Assembly (NCBI RefSeq): GCF_029946185.1
Contig: NZ_JAQSEA010000074.1
Location: 1-60,521 of the forward strand
Length of the DNA: 60,521 nt
Reading direction: 5' to 3'
Source of the DNA: Prosthecobacter sp.
Lineage (GTDB): Bacteria > Verrucomicrobiota > Verrucomicrobiia > Verrucomicrobiales > Verrucomicrobiaceae
Shown piece by piece: positions 1-8,069 of this stretch. Below the pieces are notes generated by a model, which searched no databases, was not told the origin of the DNA, and saw only the letters and a program-made list of their open reading frames with translations. A program made the translations under genes and the position numbers. Position 1 is the first letter of the stretch. The number at the start of each line of letters is the position of its first letter.

Positions 1-692
1 TCTCCCAGTGCGAGTCCGTCCCGCTGTGCGTCAAAGGGGCGGGGGATGCCGCTGGGTGCGAGCGCGTGCAGAGTATCAAACCCGGCAAACACGAGCCGTG
101 CGAGGGCATCGTACCCTCCTGCGAGCACCCGTTTGGCCCGGCCGGAGCGGATCATCTCCGCGCCCCAACCTATGGCGTTGGCTCCGGAGGCGCAGGCATT
201 GGAAACGATGATGACCGGCCCGCGCCAGCCGAACTCGGCGGCGAGACTGCTCATCTGGCGCTGCGGCTGGTAATGCTCTGCACGCGAAAGCTGTGCCGGG
301 TCGCGGCCTGCATCATGATGCGCGTGTTCAAAATAGTCCTCGCCCAAAGACATCGCCCCGGCGGAGGTGCCGATGACCATCGCGTCGATGCCCTCCATGT
401 CTTGCCGTCCGGCCTGCGCGAGCGCCTCCCGGATTGCCATGAGGAGCATGCGCGTGCCACGGTCAAAGAAGGTCTGCTTGTGGGCAGGGATGCGGTGGAA
501 AAGGTTTTCTGTGGGCAGATCGACCACCCCGGCGGTTTTGGAGATGAATTCGCGGGTGTCGAAGAGTTCGACCGCCTTGAACGCGGTTCGGTCCGCCGCC
601 AGCGACTGTTCATTGGCCTGCCAGCCTCTGCCTAAAGGCGAAACGATCCCGGCTCCGGTGATGGCGATGCTCTGGGGTAAAGGAAAAGACAC
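1..692 (-). CDS. Beta-ketoacyl-ACP synthase (KAS), pigment-cluster type; C-terminal part lies outside the window
   Basis: This gene runs off the left edge and only its N-terminal 230 residues are present. It would condense malonyl-ACP with a growing acyl chain during aryl-polyene assembly. The frame opens with a typical KAS N terminus (ITGAGIVSPLG, residues 11-21), and the nucleophile is Cys167 within SNACASGANAIG. The GTG at 692 puts that N terminus at the usual distance; an in-frame ATG at 752 would add 20 residues and leave only 20 bp to the divergent ligase gene. It differs from the housekeeping FabF at 37663-38910. With the neighbouring ligase, methyltransferase and halogenase-like flavoprotein it marks a pigment cluster that continues leftwards. 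The two catalytic histidines fall outside the window, so activity cannot be checked. Confidence 0.85.
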   Translation of the reverse strand, partial: MSFPLPQSIAITGAGIVSPLGRGWQANEQSLAADRTAFKAVELFDTREFISKTAGVVDLPTENLFHRIPAHKQTFFDRGTRMLLMAIREALAQAGRQDMEGIDAMVIGTSAGAMSLGEDYFEHAHHDAGRDPAQLSRAEHYQPQRQMSSLAAEFGWRGPVIIVSNACASGANAIGWGAEMIRSGRAKRVLAGGYDALARLVFAGFDTLHALAPSGIPRPFDAQRDGLALG

Positions 693-772
693 TAGTGAAG
701 ACAGGATAAGATTCGTTGTGTGGAGGGTTGAACTGCTAACGCAAGTGTTCATTCTACCGCACGGCGCGGCCT

Positions 773-1990
773 ATGGTTTACGCTTCGCCGCAAGGACTGC
801 AAATGTTTGGTGAACGCTGGGATCGTATTGTGGCTGAGCGCGGAGCGCAGGCGGCTTTGTATCTTGCTGACGGACGTGCCACCACGTTCCGTGAGCTGGA
901 TGCGGAGGCGCGTGCCCTTAAGCCTGCCGGTGATCATGTGCTGGTACAGGGGGATGTGCCGCAGATTTTGCGCCAGTTGCTGGCCGGTTTTCTGCGCGAG
1001 GTGCCGGTACAACTGGTGGAAAAAGACCGCGCCCGCCGCGTTCCTGCCTCCCCGGTGCCGCCGGGCACGGCCCTGATCAAGCAGGCCGTCGGCGGTTCGG
1101 GAGTGCGCCGCTGCCAGTTTTTCACGTTTGATCAAATCGCTGCGGATGTGGACCGGCTGCATGAGGCGCTGGATCTCGGGGCACGCGGGGCAGGGGTGGC
1201 GGCGATTTCCTGCGCGCATTCCTTTGGCCTGACGATGACGGTGCTGCAAACCTTGTTCAACGGGGTGCCGACCTGCTTTGCGCCGCAGCCCTTTGCCCAG
1301 CCCTTGATGGAGGCGATGAAGCACCACCAACGGCTGTTTCTGCCAGGGGTTCCGGCCCTGTGGAAGGCCTGGCTGATGGGCGATGTCCGTTTTGATAATA
1401 TCAGTCTTGCGATCTCCGCCGGATCTCCGCTCACGTCTGGCCTGGAGCGCATGGCGCTGGAACAGCACGGGCTGAAAATTAACAATCTGTACGGTACGAG
1501 TGAGTGCGGAGCGGTGTGCTGGGATGAGACGCCCGATCTGCGTGAGGATGGGCGTGCTCTCGGCACCCTGCTGCCCGGGGTGCAGGCGCAAACTGACGCT
1601 GAAGGGCGGCTGATCGTGACCAGCAGCTCTGTGGGTCTGGGGTATGATGAACAACTGCCGCAGGAGCAGTATGGAGATGGCGTGTTCACCACCAGCGATC
1701 AAATCGAGCAGCAGGGGAACCGCTTGTGGTTTCAGCAATGTGCGGGTGCTGGCATCAACGTGGCGGGCCGCAAGCTCAGCCCCGCCGAGATTGCGGAAAA
1801 AATCATGAGGGCATCCCAATTGGAGCATGTGAAAATCTATGGCACGCGGAGCCGTGACCCTGAACGCTGTCAGGACATCGTGGCGGAGTTTGACCTGCCG
1901 CAGGCTGAGATCAATGCTGCGTTCAAAATTACGGCCTGTTCATTGCTCGCACCTTGGGAAGTCCCGCGTAAATGGATCGGCAGATCATGA
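773..1990 (+). CDS. AMP-dependent acyl/aryl ligase of an aryl-polyene cluster
   Basis: Member of the ANL adenylating family, 405 aa, probably activating an aryl acid starter (4-hydroxybenzoate-like) for loading onto an ACP. The core signature YGTSECG lies at residues 240-246 and the hinge region GINVAGRKLSP at about 327-337. The phosphate-binding loop is degenerate (GGSG near 107-110) and the protein ends just after a short VPRKW motif near 397-401, where the catalytic lysine would lie. Such short ligases are usual in aryl-polyene and xanthomonadin clusters. It is divergent from the ketoacyl synthase, with a common promoter region at 693-772, and its stop codon overlaps the start of the methyltransferase (ATGA). 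The substrate is inferred from context, not from specificity residues. Confidence 0.8.
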   Translation: MVYASPQGLQMFGERWDRIVAERGAQAALYLADGRATTFRELDAEARALKPAGDHVLVQGDVPQILRQLLAGFLREVPVQLVEKDRARRVPASPVPPGTALIKQAVGGSGVRRCQFFTFDQIAADVDRLHEALDLGARGAGVAAISCAHSFGLTMTVLQTLFNGVPTCFAPQPFAQPLMEAMKHHQRLFLPGVPALWKAWLMGDVRFDNISLAISAGSPLTSGLERMALEQHGLKINNLYGTSECGAVCWDETPDLREDGRALGTLLPGVQAQTDAEGRLIVTSSSVGLGYDEQLPQEQYGDGVFTTSDQIEQQGNRLWFQQCAGAGINVAGRKLSPAEIAEKIMRASQLEHVKIYGTRSRDPERCQDIVAEFDLPQAEINAAFKITACSLLAPWEVPRKWIGRS

Positions 1991-2652
1991 GTACTTCTTT
2001 GCCTTCCAGCGCCCTCAAACGAATCACCCGGCTTTGCCTCAAGCGCCGGGAGCGCTTCTACGCGGTGGCGAAACTGCGTTCCGATCCGGTTTATGCCGCT
2101 GTGACCAAGGAGCTGCTGGGCTCATCGCTGCCGGTGCTGGACATCGGCTGCGGCATCGGCCTGCTGGCGTTTTACCTGCGTGAGTCAGGCTTTGCACCTG
2201 CCATCGCTGGATTTGACTACGACGCGCAAAAAATCTCCTGTGCGCATGAGATGGTTTCGCTCAGTGACTGCCAAGGGCTCAGCTTCATGACCGGGGATGC
2301 ACGCACAGGGCTCCCGGAATACAGTGGCCAGGTGGTGATCCTGGACATCCTGCAATTTTTCACCCGGGAGGAGCAGGAAGCGCTGCTGAGAGCGGCGGCA
2401 TCCCGCGTGGCGCAGGGGGGGAAGCTCATCATTCGTTCCTGCCTGCAGAACGATTCCCTGCGCTTCCGCGTCACCGTGGCAGGAGACTGGCTGGCGCGGC
2501 TGACGAACTGGATGAAGGACGCACCTGTGTGCTACCCGGACCAAGCTTTGTTTGAGTCTGTGCTCGGTGCTGCCGGGCTGCGGGTGCGGGTGGGGCCGCT
2601 ATGGGGCGGGACGCCGTTCAATAATCATCTCGTCGTCGCTGAACGCGAGTGA
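1987..2652 (+). CDS. SAM-dependent methyltransferase of the pigment cluster
   Basis: Class I methyltransferase of 221 aa. The SAM-binding glycine loop VLDIGCGIG lies at residues 50-58 and the following acidic strand is GFDYDAQ. The ATG at 1987 overlaps the ligase stop by 4 bp (ATGA), so translational coupling is likely and this start is preferred over the ATG at 1972. Aryl-polyene clusters of the Escherichia/Vibrio/Xanthomonas type carry a methyltransferase beside the ligase, so a role in methylating the aryl head group is plausible. No substrate-specific residues could be recognised. Confidence 0.78.
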   Translation: MSTSLPSSALKRITRLCLKRRERFYAVAKLRSDPVYAAVTKELLGSSLPVLDIGCGIGLLAFYLRESGFAPAIAGFDYDAQKISCAHEMVSLSDCQGLSFMTGDARTGLPEYSGQVVILDILQFFTREEQEALLRAAASRVAQGGKLIIRSCLQNDSLRFRVTVAGDWLARLTNWMKDAPVCYPDQALFESVLGAAGLRVRVGPLWGGTPFNNHLVVAERE

Positions 2653-2796
2653 AAAGCTGTGTCTATCGCAACGAAATTCGTGTGATAGGACACATTCACT
2701 GCATTGAACTGGACATCCGGGCACGAACTGTGGACGATAACTCAGGGCAAGCAAAACCCACGCTGTTGTGCCTTATCCAACTGTTCTTTGAAGAAA

Positions 2797-3216
2797 ATGA
2801 AGATCCCAATTCTCGCAATTCTTGTGACCGGATTTTGTGCCCTCGTCGCAGTGGCGCAATCCGAGGAGGCGCAACCTCGGAAGATTGATCAAAAGGAGTA
2901 TTCACTGGGAGAAACCGATGCTCAGCGTGATCTGAAGCAGGGTAAGATTGTTTATGAGATCGTCGGGCAACCTAGCATGATTGACCAAGAGTTGACGCAG
3001 ATTGCGTTGAAGGAATACGGGATTTCAGTGAAGTTCCACGGTTGCATGGCAGGTCCTCGAATCGATTACGACCAAGGCTACCTAGATACGGTCGTCGCTC
3101 ATCTGAAGAAGAAGTTTTCGTTCGATCCAGTTCTTAAAGTCGAGCGTGATCTTCGAACGAAGAGCAGAGAACAGGACGGTGGAGGCAACTCCGCTGCGCT
3201 CCGTGCCTCACCTTGA
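2797..3216 (+). CDS. Small exported protein of unknown function (low-GC insert)
   Basis: 139 aa. The protein begins with a clear Sec signal peptide (MKIPILAILVTGFCALVAVA) followed by a polar domain with no family I recognise; FHGCMAGPRIDYDQG near residues 75-90 is its most distinctive stretch. The upstream ATG at 2704 is less likely because it would bury the signal peptide. Base composition is visibly lower in GC than the ligase/methyltransferase pair to its left and the deacetylase to its right. The last residues (GGGNSAALRASP) are encoded by an imperfect hairpin that resembles an integron attC site, so this could be a captured cassette gene. Confidence 0.6.
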   Translation: MKIPILAILVTGFCALVAVAQSEEAQPRKIDQKEYSLGETDAQRDLKQGKIVYEIVGQPSMIDQELTQIALKEYGISVKFHGCMAGPRIDYDQGYLDTVVAHLKKKFSFDPVLKVERDLRTKSREQDGGGNSAALRASP

Positions 3217-3225
3217 ACGTTCGCC
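3169..3225 (+). repeat. attC-like imperfect hairpin at the end of the small exported gene
   Basis: GAGGCA (3182-3187) pairs with TGCCTC (3204-3209). The outer GGT (3178-3180) pairs with ACC (3210-3212), leaving G3181 unpaired. An outer GAAC (3169-3172) pairs with GTTC (3219-3222). A nested pair of short arms with one extrahelical base just after or within a cassette stop codon is how integron attC sites are built. The terminal core (GTTCGCC) departs from the GTTRRRY consensus, so the assignment is tentative. It could equally be a chance hairpin or a terminator without a U tract. Confidence 0.3.
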
Positions 3226-3245
3226 CAACACAAAGCGCCTCCGTC

Positions 3246-3521
3246 ATGGCACGATTTTTTGACTGCGTTCGCCGTGCGGCAGCGATCCTCCTTACTATAA
3301 CCGGCCTTCGCATACTGCTCCACATTGTCTCGGCATTCAGGGACGTAGAGCATCATTCCAGCGTCGAAGCCTTTCTTCTTGTGCAGACCATTTCGCTACC
3401 ATGCAGCCTCCTTGCAGCAGCATACCTCCTTGCATTTCACAGGTATCGCATGGCAGCCATGACAGTGCTGATACTGAGTTCACTTGCATGGCTTCCTTCA
3501 GTTCTTCGCCTTGTTCGTTGA
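3246..3521 (+). CDS. Small membrane protein of unknown function
   Basis: 91 aa with three hydrophobic segments (AAAILLTITGLRILLHIV, SLPCSLLAAAYLLAF and MAAMTVLILSSLAWLPSVL), so an integral membrane protein. An alternative TTG start at 3213 overlaps the previous stop, but the ATG at 3246 places a short basic leader before the first helix and is preferred. No family recognised. It shares the lower GC of the preceding gene and may form one acquired unit with it. Nothing recognisable follows before the deacetylase gene ends at 3636. Confidence 0.5.
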   Translation: MARFFDCVRRAAAILLTITGLRILLHIVSAFRDVEHHSSVEAFLLVQTISLPCSLLAAAYLLAFHRYRMAAMTVLILSSLAWLPSVLRLVR

Positions 3522-3635
3522 AGAAATGATGCTCGGCGTTTGGCTGCACCGCCTCATTCAAATTCAGTCCGCTGACGCGTATGACCACCTCAAGCCGAAG
3601 TGTCCCCGAAGTTTAAGCCAGTTTTATGAGTGTCC

Positions 3636-4460
3636 TCAGTGTGCGGGTGGCTTCGTCGCCACCTCATCGTCGCCGAACGCGAGTGAGGCGGGCGGCGTGT
3701 CGCATTTCAGACCGCTGTTTTCGAGCAGGGAGGTCACTGACTGTGCGACTTCGATGGCCACGGGGGTGGCTTCGTGGATCAGGACGATGGCTCCGGGCTG
3801 CAAGCGGCGCGCAATGCGCTGCGTGATGGTGGGTACGTCTGTCTGCACGCCGTCAAATCCGCGCGCGCTCCACATCATCATCCGTAGGCCCAGCGCATGG
3901 GCGATGAGGGCGGTGAAGAGGTTGTGATGGCCGGCGGGCGGGCGGAAGAAGCGCGGTGGATGATCGGGGCAAATCGCCACCAGTGTCTCCTGACAGTCGG
4001 CGATCTCGCGCCACAACCGAGTCGGGTGCAGCAGCCAAAAGGTGCCGGCGGGATGCATCTGTGTGTGGTTGCCGATTTCGTGGCCGCGCGCGATGATTTC
4101 GCGTACGAGGTGTGGATGCTGTGCGGCATTTTTACCGACAAGAAAGAACAGCGCCTTGATTTGATGACGCTCAAGGAGGTCGAGAATCGCAGGCGTGTGC
4201 TGCGGGTGCGGGCCGTCATCAATGGTGAGGAGCACCTGGTTTCCAGCCTGTGGCAGTTGTTTGATCATGCGGCCAAACAGGGCGCAACGCGGTACCAGTG
4301 TGCCAATCATCAGGGTGGTCAGGACGGTGCAAAACAGCAGCAGGGCTGCCAGCGGCTGCTCGTGCCAGATCAGCCAGATCACCACCGGCAGCGGGGCGAG
4401 GGTCAGGGCGAAAAGAAAGTACGCGCGGCGCAGGGCGCATGCACGAGTCGCCGCATTCAT
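3636..4460 (-). CDS. Polysaccharide deacetylase (NodB/CE4 family), membrane-anchored
   Basis: 274 aa. Two hydrophobic segments (residues about 13-33 and 36-56) anchor a NodB domain. Visible motifs are TIDDGPH (79-85, metal-binding Asp82), GNHTQMHP (130-137, metal ligands His132 and His136), RPPAG (173-177) and LIHEA near 230. The family hydrolyses N- or O-acetyl groups on glycans using a divalent metal. The start overlaps the stop of the upstream LpxL-like gene (ATGA), so both are one transcript. NodB-like deacetylases occur in flexirubin-type clusters, and the substrate here may be a pigment-linked glycan or lipid rather than cell-wall polymer; that is inference. Confidence 0.85.
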   Translation of the reverse strand: MNAATRACALRRAYFLFALTLAPLPVVIWLIWHEQPLAALLLFCTVLTTLMIGTLVPRCALFGRMIKQLPQAGNQVLLTIDDGPHPQHTPAILDLLERHQIKALFFLVGKNAAQHPHLVREIIARGHEIGNHTQMHPAGTFWLLHPTRLWREIADCQETLVAICPDHPPRFFRPPAGHHNLFTALIAHALGLRMMMWSARGFDGVQTDVPTITQRIARRLQPGAIVLIHEATPVAIEVAQSVTSLLENSGLKCDTPPASLAFGDDEVATKPPAH

Positions 4461-5383
4461 GTCGGGTCGCGGGTGACGAGCGGTTCAAACACAAACCATT
4501 GGTCCCAGTGCTGCAAAAGAAAAGAATGCATCACCGGGAGCCAGGCGGCGCTGATCTCGGCGGCCTTGGTCTTGCTCCCGCCTGTGATGAAAGGTTTGCC
4601 AATTTCGATGCGGTAGGCCAAGCGGCCTCTGCGGGTGAGAAACACGGGGTAGCACGGCACGCCGGTCACCTCTGCGAGCACGAGCGGCCCGCGCGGGATC
4701 TTGTAAGTCACGCCGTCAATGCTGGCCTGCGTGGGGGTGACCTCGCCCAATACGCGGTCGCCCTGTACGCAGACGACTTCTCCGGCGAGGAGCAGGCGGC
4801 ACAGCTCCATGCCGAGATGGCCGCCGGGTTCGTTGTAATGAACGTGCAGATTGGGCACGCGGCGCTCTTGTTCACAGAGTTCTTCCCCGCGCAGTTTTTG
4901 CAGCGATGCGGAGGCCTCCGGCATGCGGACGGTGTGGACGGGCCGGGTGAATTTGAGCGCGAACAGGCTGGCACCGATGTCGTAGTTTCCCGAGTGTACG
5001 GTGAAAATCAGGGCACCTCCCGGATGCTTTTCCAGATTTTCGAAGTCGCCTTCGCCGATGATCTCCCAGTCGATCTTGCGCCCAAAATGGAGGTACCAAA
5101 GCCGGTCGAGGTAAGTCCATGAAAACTGGAGGAACACCTGATATCCGGCCAGACAACTGGAGCCTTTGCCGGGAATGAGGGCGCTGAGATTGGCACGGAT
5201 GGCCTCACGCTGCTTCACGGCCAGCAGATAAGCCAGTGCGGCCAAGGGATAGGTCATCAGGGTGAAAACCGGCGCGGGGACCCAGCGCATGAAAAACAAG
5301 ATGGCCTGCGTCCAGAACGCATCATGAAGACCCAAGCGCGAGGGCGTGTTCGGCTCGTGGGTTGCAGAATCGGCGGACAGCAT
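4457..5383 (-). CDS. LpxL/HtrB-like lysophospholipid acyltransferase of the pigment cluster
   Basis: 308 aa. The acyltransferase motif HX4D is present as HSGNYD (His130-Asp135), and a second conserved block, VQGDRVLGE, lies near residue 205. An N-terminal hydrophobic stretch (about 28-55) would anchor it in the inner membrane. The family transfers an acyl chain from acyl-ACP to a lipid hydroxyl. Aryl-polyene clusters normally carry such an enzyme, which is thought to attach the polyene acyl chain to a membrane lipid or sugar. It is divergent from the flavoprotein gene and translationally coupled to the deacetylase. A role in normal lipid A acylation cannot be excluded from sequence alone. Confidence 0.82.
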   Translation of the reverse strand: MLSADSATHEPNTPSRLGLHDAFWTQAILFFMRWVPAPVFTLMTYPLAALAYLLAVKQREAIRANLSALIPGKGSSCLAGYQVFLQFSWTYLDRLWYLHFGRKIDWEIIGEGDFENLEKHPGGALIFTVHSGNYDIGASLFALKFTRPVHTVRMPEASASLQKLRGEELCEQERRVPNLHVHYNEPGGHLGMELCRLLLAGEVVCVQGDRVLGEVTPTQASIDGVTYKIPRGPLVLAEVTGVPCYPVFLTRRGRLAYRIEIGKPFITGGSKTKAAEISAAWLPVMHSFLLQHWDQWFVFEPLVTRDPT

Positions 5384-5472
5384 TATTTAAAGACGTACCA
5401 TGGGATGGGTTGAGACGTTCTGTTTCGACCGTCACACCCCTTCCGACAACTGACTTTTTCAGCACCACACGC

Positions 5473-7023
5473 ATGATTTCATCCAGCACCGATTACGACG
5501 TGGTCATCATGGGGGGGGCTTTTTCCGGCGCATCGACGGGAATGCTGCTCAAACGCGAGCACCCGGCCATGCGCATTCTCATTGTGGAACGCACGGTGCA
5601 GTTTGACCGCAAGGTGGGGGAAAGCACTTCGGAAGTGGCGGGCTGCTTCCTCACACGGGTGTTGCATCAGGGTGACCACCTGAGTGCGCACCACTATCAA
5701 AAACACGGCCTGCGCATGTGGTTTTGCAAGACGCCTGATGATGACGTAGGGGATCTCACTGAGATCGGGCCACGCTACCAGTCACGTCTGCCCACCTTCC
5801 AGCTTGACCGCGCCGTCCTGGACGAGCACCTGCTCAAGGAAGCCTGTGACTTCGGCTGCGAACTGCTGCGCCCGGCCACGATCAAAACGATCACGCTTTC
5901 GGAAGATGAGGCCCCGCACACGCTGGAAATCATGCCGCAGGAAGGGCAGATGCGCACGGTGACCACGCGCTGGCTGATCGACGCCTCCGGCAAGGCGGCC
6001 GTGCTTTCCAAGAAACTTGGGCTGCACCGTAGCATGGAGAGCGAGCACCCCACCTCGTCCATCTGGTGCCGATTCCGCAATGTGAACGGACTCGACAGCT
6101 ACAAGAGCCGCAAGATGCACCCGAAGCTCATGGGAAAAGTGAGCGGCCTCCGCACCACGGCCACGAACCATCTTATGGGGCATGGCTGGTGGTGCTGGAT
6201 CATCCCGCTTTCCGATGGCAGCTACAGTGCGGGCATCACTTGGGACCGGCGGTTTTTCACTCTGCCGGAGGGGCCGTCGCTCCTAGCCCGGCTGCAGGCG
6301 CATTTGATGACGCAGCCGATTGGCCGGCTCATGTTTGAAAATGCGGTGCCGGATGCCGATGACACCTTCTACTACAAGAACCTCGCCTATCGCTCCGAGC
6401 GCATCGCCGGCAACCGCTGGGTCATGGTGGGTGATGCCGCCGGGTTCATGGACCCCTTGTACAGCCACGGCCTGGACTACTGCGGCCATACAGTTTCTGC
6501 CGCGACCGATCTGGTGGAGAGGAACCTGGCGGGTGAAAACACGCAGGGGATCACCGACTACCTGAACACGGCCTACCCGCGCAGCTATCAACTGTGGTTC
6601 AATGCGCTGTACAAGGACAAATACTCCTACTTGGGCGACGCGGAGCTGGTGAACGCGACGTTTCTGCTCGACCTCTCCGCCTATTTTATCGGCCCGGTGC
6701 GGGGGGTGTATGACACTCCGGAGATCGAATGGAAACAGATGCCGTACGGTGGGCGTGCAGGTGAGGCTTTTGGCTGGTTCATGGCTTTCTACAACCGCCG
6801 CTTCGTACATCTCGCGGAGGTGCGGCGGCGCAAGGGCATCTACGGCCGCGCCAATAACGGGCACGTCTGGCTGCCGTTCATCAGCCTGTCTCCAGACCCC
6901 ACCGCCTTGCGTCTGCTGTGGGCGGGGATCAAGGTCTGGATCAAGGCGGAGATCGTCACCTGGCTGGCACCGACTCCGGCCACCGCGCCGGTGATGATGG
7001 CGGAGAAGCCGGTGGAGGCGTGA
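5473..7023 (+). CDS. FAD-dependent oxidoreductase of the tryptophan-halogenase family
   Basis: 516 aa. The FAD-binding start is VVIMGGAFSGAS (10-21), a slightly degenerate GxGxxG. WLIDASG lies at 167-173, the halogenase signature WxWxIP appears as WCWIIP at 240-245, and GDAAGFMDPLYSHG lies at 320-333. Conserved motifs therefore support the flavin-dependent halogenase fold, but whether it chlorinates or only oxidises is unclear. Relatives occur in xanthomonadin and flexirubin clusters. The ATG at 5473 is preferred because it places the FAD motif at the N terminus; an upstream ATG at 5362 would overlap the divergent acyltransferase gene. A long inverted repeat follows the stop. Confidence 0.85.
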   Translation: MISSSTDYDVVIMGGAFSGASTGMLLKREHPAMRILIVERTVQFDRKVGESTSEVAGCFLTRVLHQGDHLSAHHYQKHGLRMWFCKTPDDDVGDLTEIGPRYQSRLPTFQLDRAVLDEHLLKEACDFGCELLRPATIKTITLSEDEAPHTLEIMPQEGQMRTVTTRWLIDASGKAAVLSKKLGLHRSMESEHPTSSIWCRFRNVNGLDSYKSRKMHPKLMGKVSGLRTTATNHLMGHGWWCWIIPLSDGSYSAGITWDRRFFTLPEGPSLLARLQAHLMTQPIGRLMFENAVPDADDTFYYKNLAYRSERIAGNRWVMVGDAAGFMDPLYSHGLDYCGHTVSAATDLVERNLAGENTQGITDYLNTAYPRSYQLWFNALYKDKYSYLGDAELVNATFLLDLSAYFIGPVRGVYDTPEIEWKQMPYGGRAGEAFGWFMAFYNRRFVHLAEVRRRKGIYGRANNGHVWLPFISLSPDPTALRLLWAGIKVWIKAEIVTWLAPTPATAPVMMAEKPVEA

Positions 7024-7083
7024 GGGGTGGAGGAGTGCGAGTCTCTGAACTCGCGGCACTGCGCCTTGCCCCTGAGTTTTTTA

Positions 7084-7148
7084 CCGCAGATTCAGGAAAC
7101 CCACAGATTGTTTTCTGAAGCTAATCTGCGGGTTTCCTGAATCTGTGG
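7084..7148. repeat. Long imperfect palindrome (26-bp arms, 13-nt loop)
   Basis: Arms 7084-7109 and 7123-7148 are complementary except at two symmetric positions, which would form G-U pairs in RNA. Each arm contains two CRCAGATT octamers around CAGGAAACC. It lies about 60 bp after the halogenase-like gene, where it may terminate transcription or mark a dispersed repetitive element. There is no U tract directly after it. Confidence 0.7.
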
Positions 7149-7237
7149 GAGAAACAAAGTTCCGCTTGGATTCCTTTGAGCAACATGACCGTGCTTGCTG
7201 TGGACTCAAGGGTCCAAGCTTAGTAGGAATCGGAAAC

Positions 7238-7993
7238 TCACTCAGTCACAAAAAACATCCCCGCGAAGGTGTTCGGGGTGAACTTGGCGTCGGGTTTCGG
7301 ATCGACGAGCATGTTGGAGATGTCGCCGTCGAGGTAGAGGGCGTCTTCACAGCCGAGGTGCTGGAAGAAGCGGGTGAACTGGTGGAAGGTCACACGGCCT
7401 TTCGTGGCGTCCTCGCGGTCGCTCATGGCGAAGATGATCTGGCCGTCTTTCTTGCGCACGCCTACGGCATTGCGCAGGCGTTTGTTGGGTGAGTTTACTT
7501 GGAAGGCGGGATGGATCACGCCCTGGCGCATCATTAGAGGGCCGGATTGGGTGGCGAGTCGCGGTTTGAGGCCGCTTTGGGCAAATTCCGCTGCTTCCAT
7601 CACACCGGGGCCGGTCGCGTCGTCGAGGTAGAAGATGCCGTTGGGCTTGAGGAAGAAGTTGCCTTCACCCGGGCGCAGATTCAGCGGCACCAGTTCCTTG
7701 CCGGCGCAGATGGTCAGGCCGCAGGGTTTCGGGCCGCGTTCGTAGATTCCGGCGTTGGTGGCGAAGATGATCCGCTTGCTGCGCGTGGCGAGTTGCTGGC
7801 GCAGGCCGTTGAAATCTCCCAAGGGTTTGCCGTTTTCACCCAACCAGGCGAGTTGCAGGCGGGACCCGTCGGCCTTGTCCACCCGGTAGAGGTGGTAGCG
7901 CCCGCCTTCGTAATCCACGGTCTCCGCGCCGTGCAGGTGCGAAGTGAGGGTGGCACAGCCGAAAAGTGTGAGCAGCCAGCGGGGAAGGGTCAT
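7238..7993 (-). CDS. Exported phosphodiester-glycosidase-like protein (NAGPA/DUF2233 domain)
   Basis: 251 aa with a signal peptide (residues 1-22, ending around SHLHGA). The body matches the NAGPA/phosphodiester glycosidase fold: IIFATNAGIYERGPKPCGL near residues 75-92, a NGIFYLDD segment, TQSGPLMMRQG, and the C-terminal acidic motif YLDGDISNM. The family hydrolyses GlcNAc-1-phosphodiester bonds or related substrates; the bacterial substrates are mostly unknown. A second, diverged copy lies at 32222-33004. The gene is divergent from aroC. Expected location is periplasm or outside the cell. Confidence 0.78.
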   Translation of the reverse strand: MTLPRWLLTLFGCATLTSHLHGAETVDYEGGRYHLYRVDKADGSRLQLAWLGENGKPLGDFNGLRQQLATRSKRIIFATNAGIYERGPKPCGLTICAGKELVPLNLRPGEGNFFLKPNGIFYLDDATGPGVMEAAEFAQSGLKPRLATQSGPLMMRQGVIHPAFQVNSPNKRLRNAVGVRKKDGQIIFAMSDREDATKGRVTFHQFTRFFQHLGCEDALYLDGDISNMLVDPKPDAKFTPNTFAGMFFVTE

Positions 7994-8069
7994 GTGAGCA
8001 TGGTTGCGAGTTCAGGTCATTGCACAACCGTCTTGAACGCGGGCCGGATTGCCGCATGATGACCCCCAC

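Noticed and set aside
749-1828. Long reverse open frame of 359 codons over the ligase gene
   Set aside because: It is antisense to a gene with clear ANL motifs and has Arg/Gln/His-rich composition typical of a shadow frame in high-GC DNA.
3169-3225. Definite integron attC site
   Set aside because: Core sequence departs from GTTRRRY and no integrase or second site is visible; kept only as attC-like.
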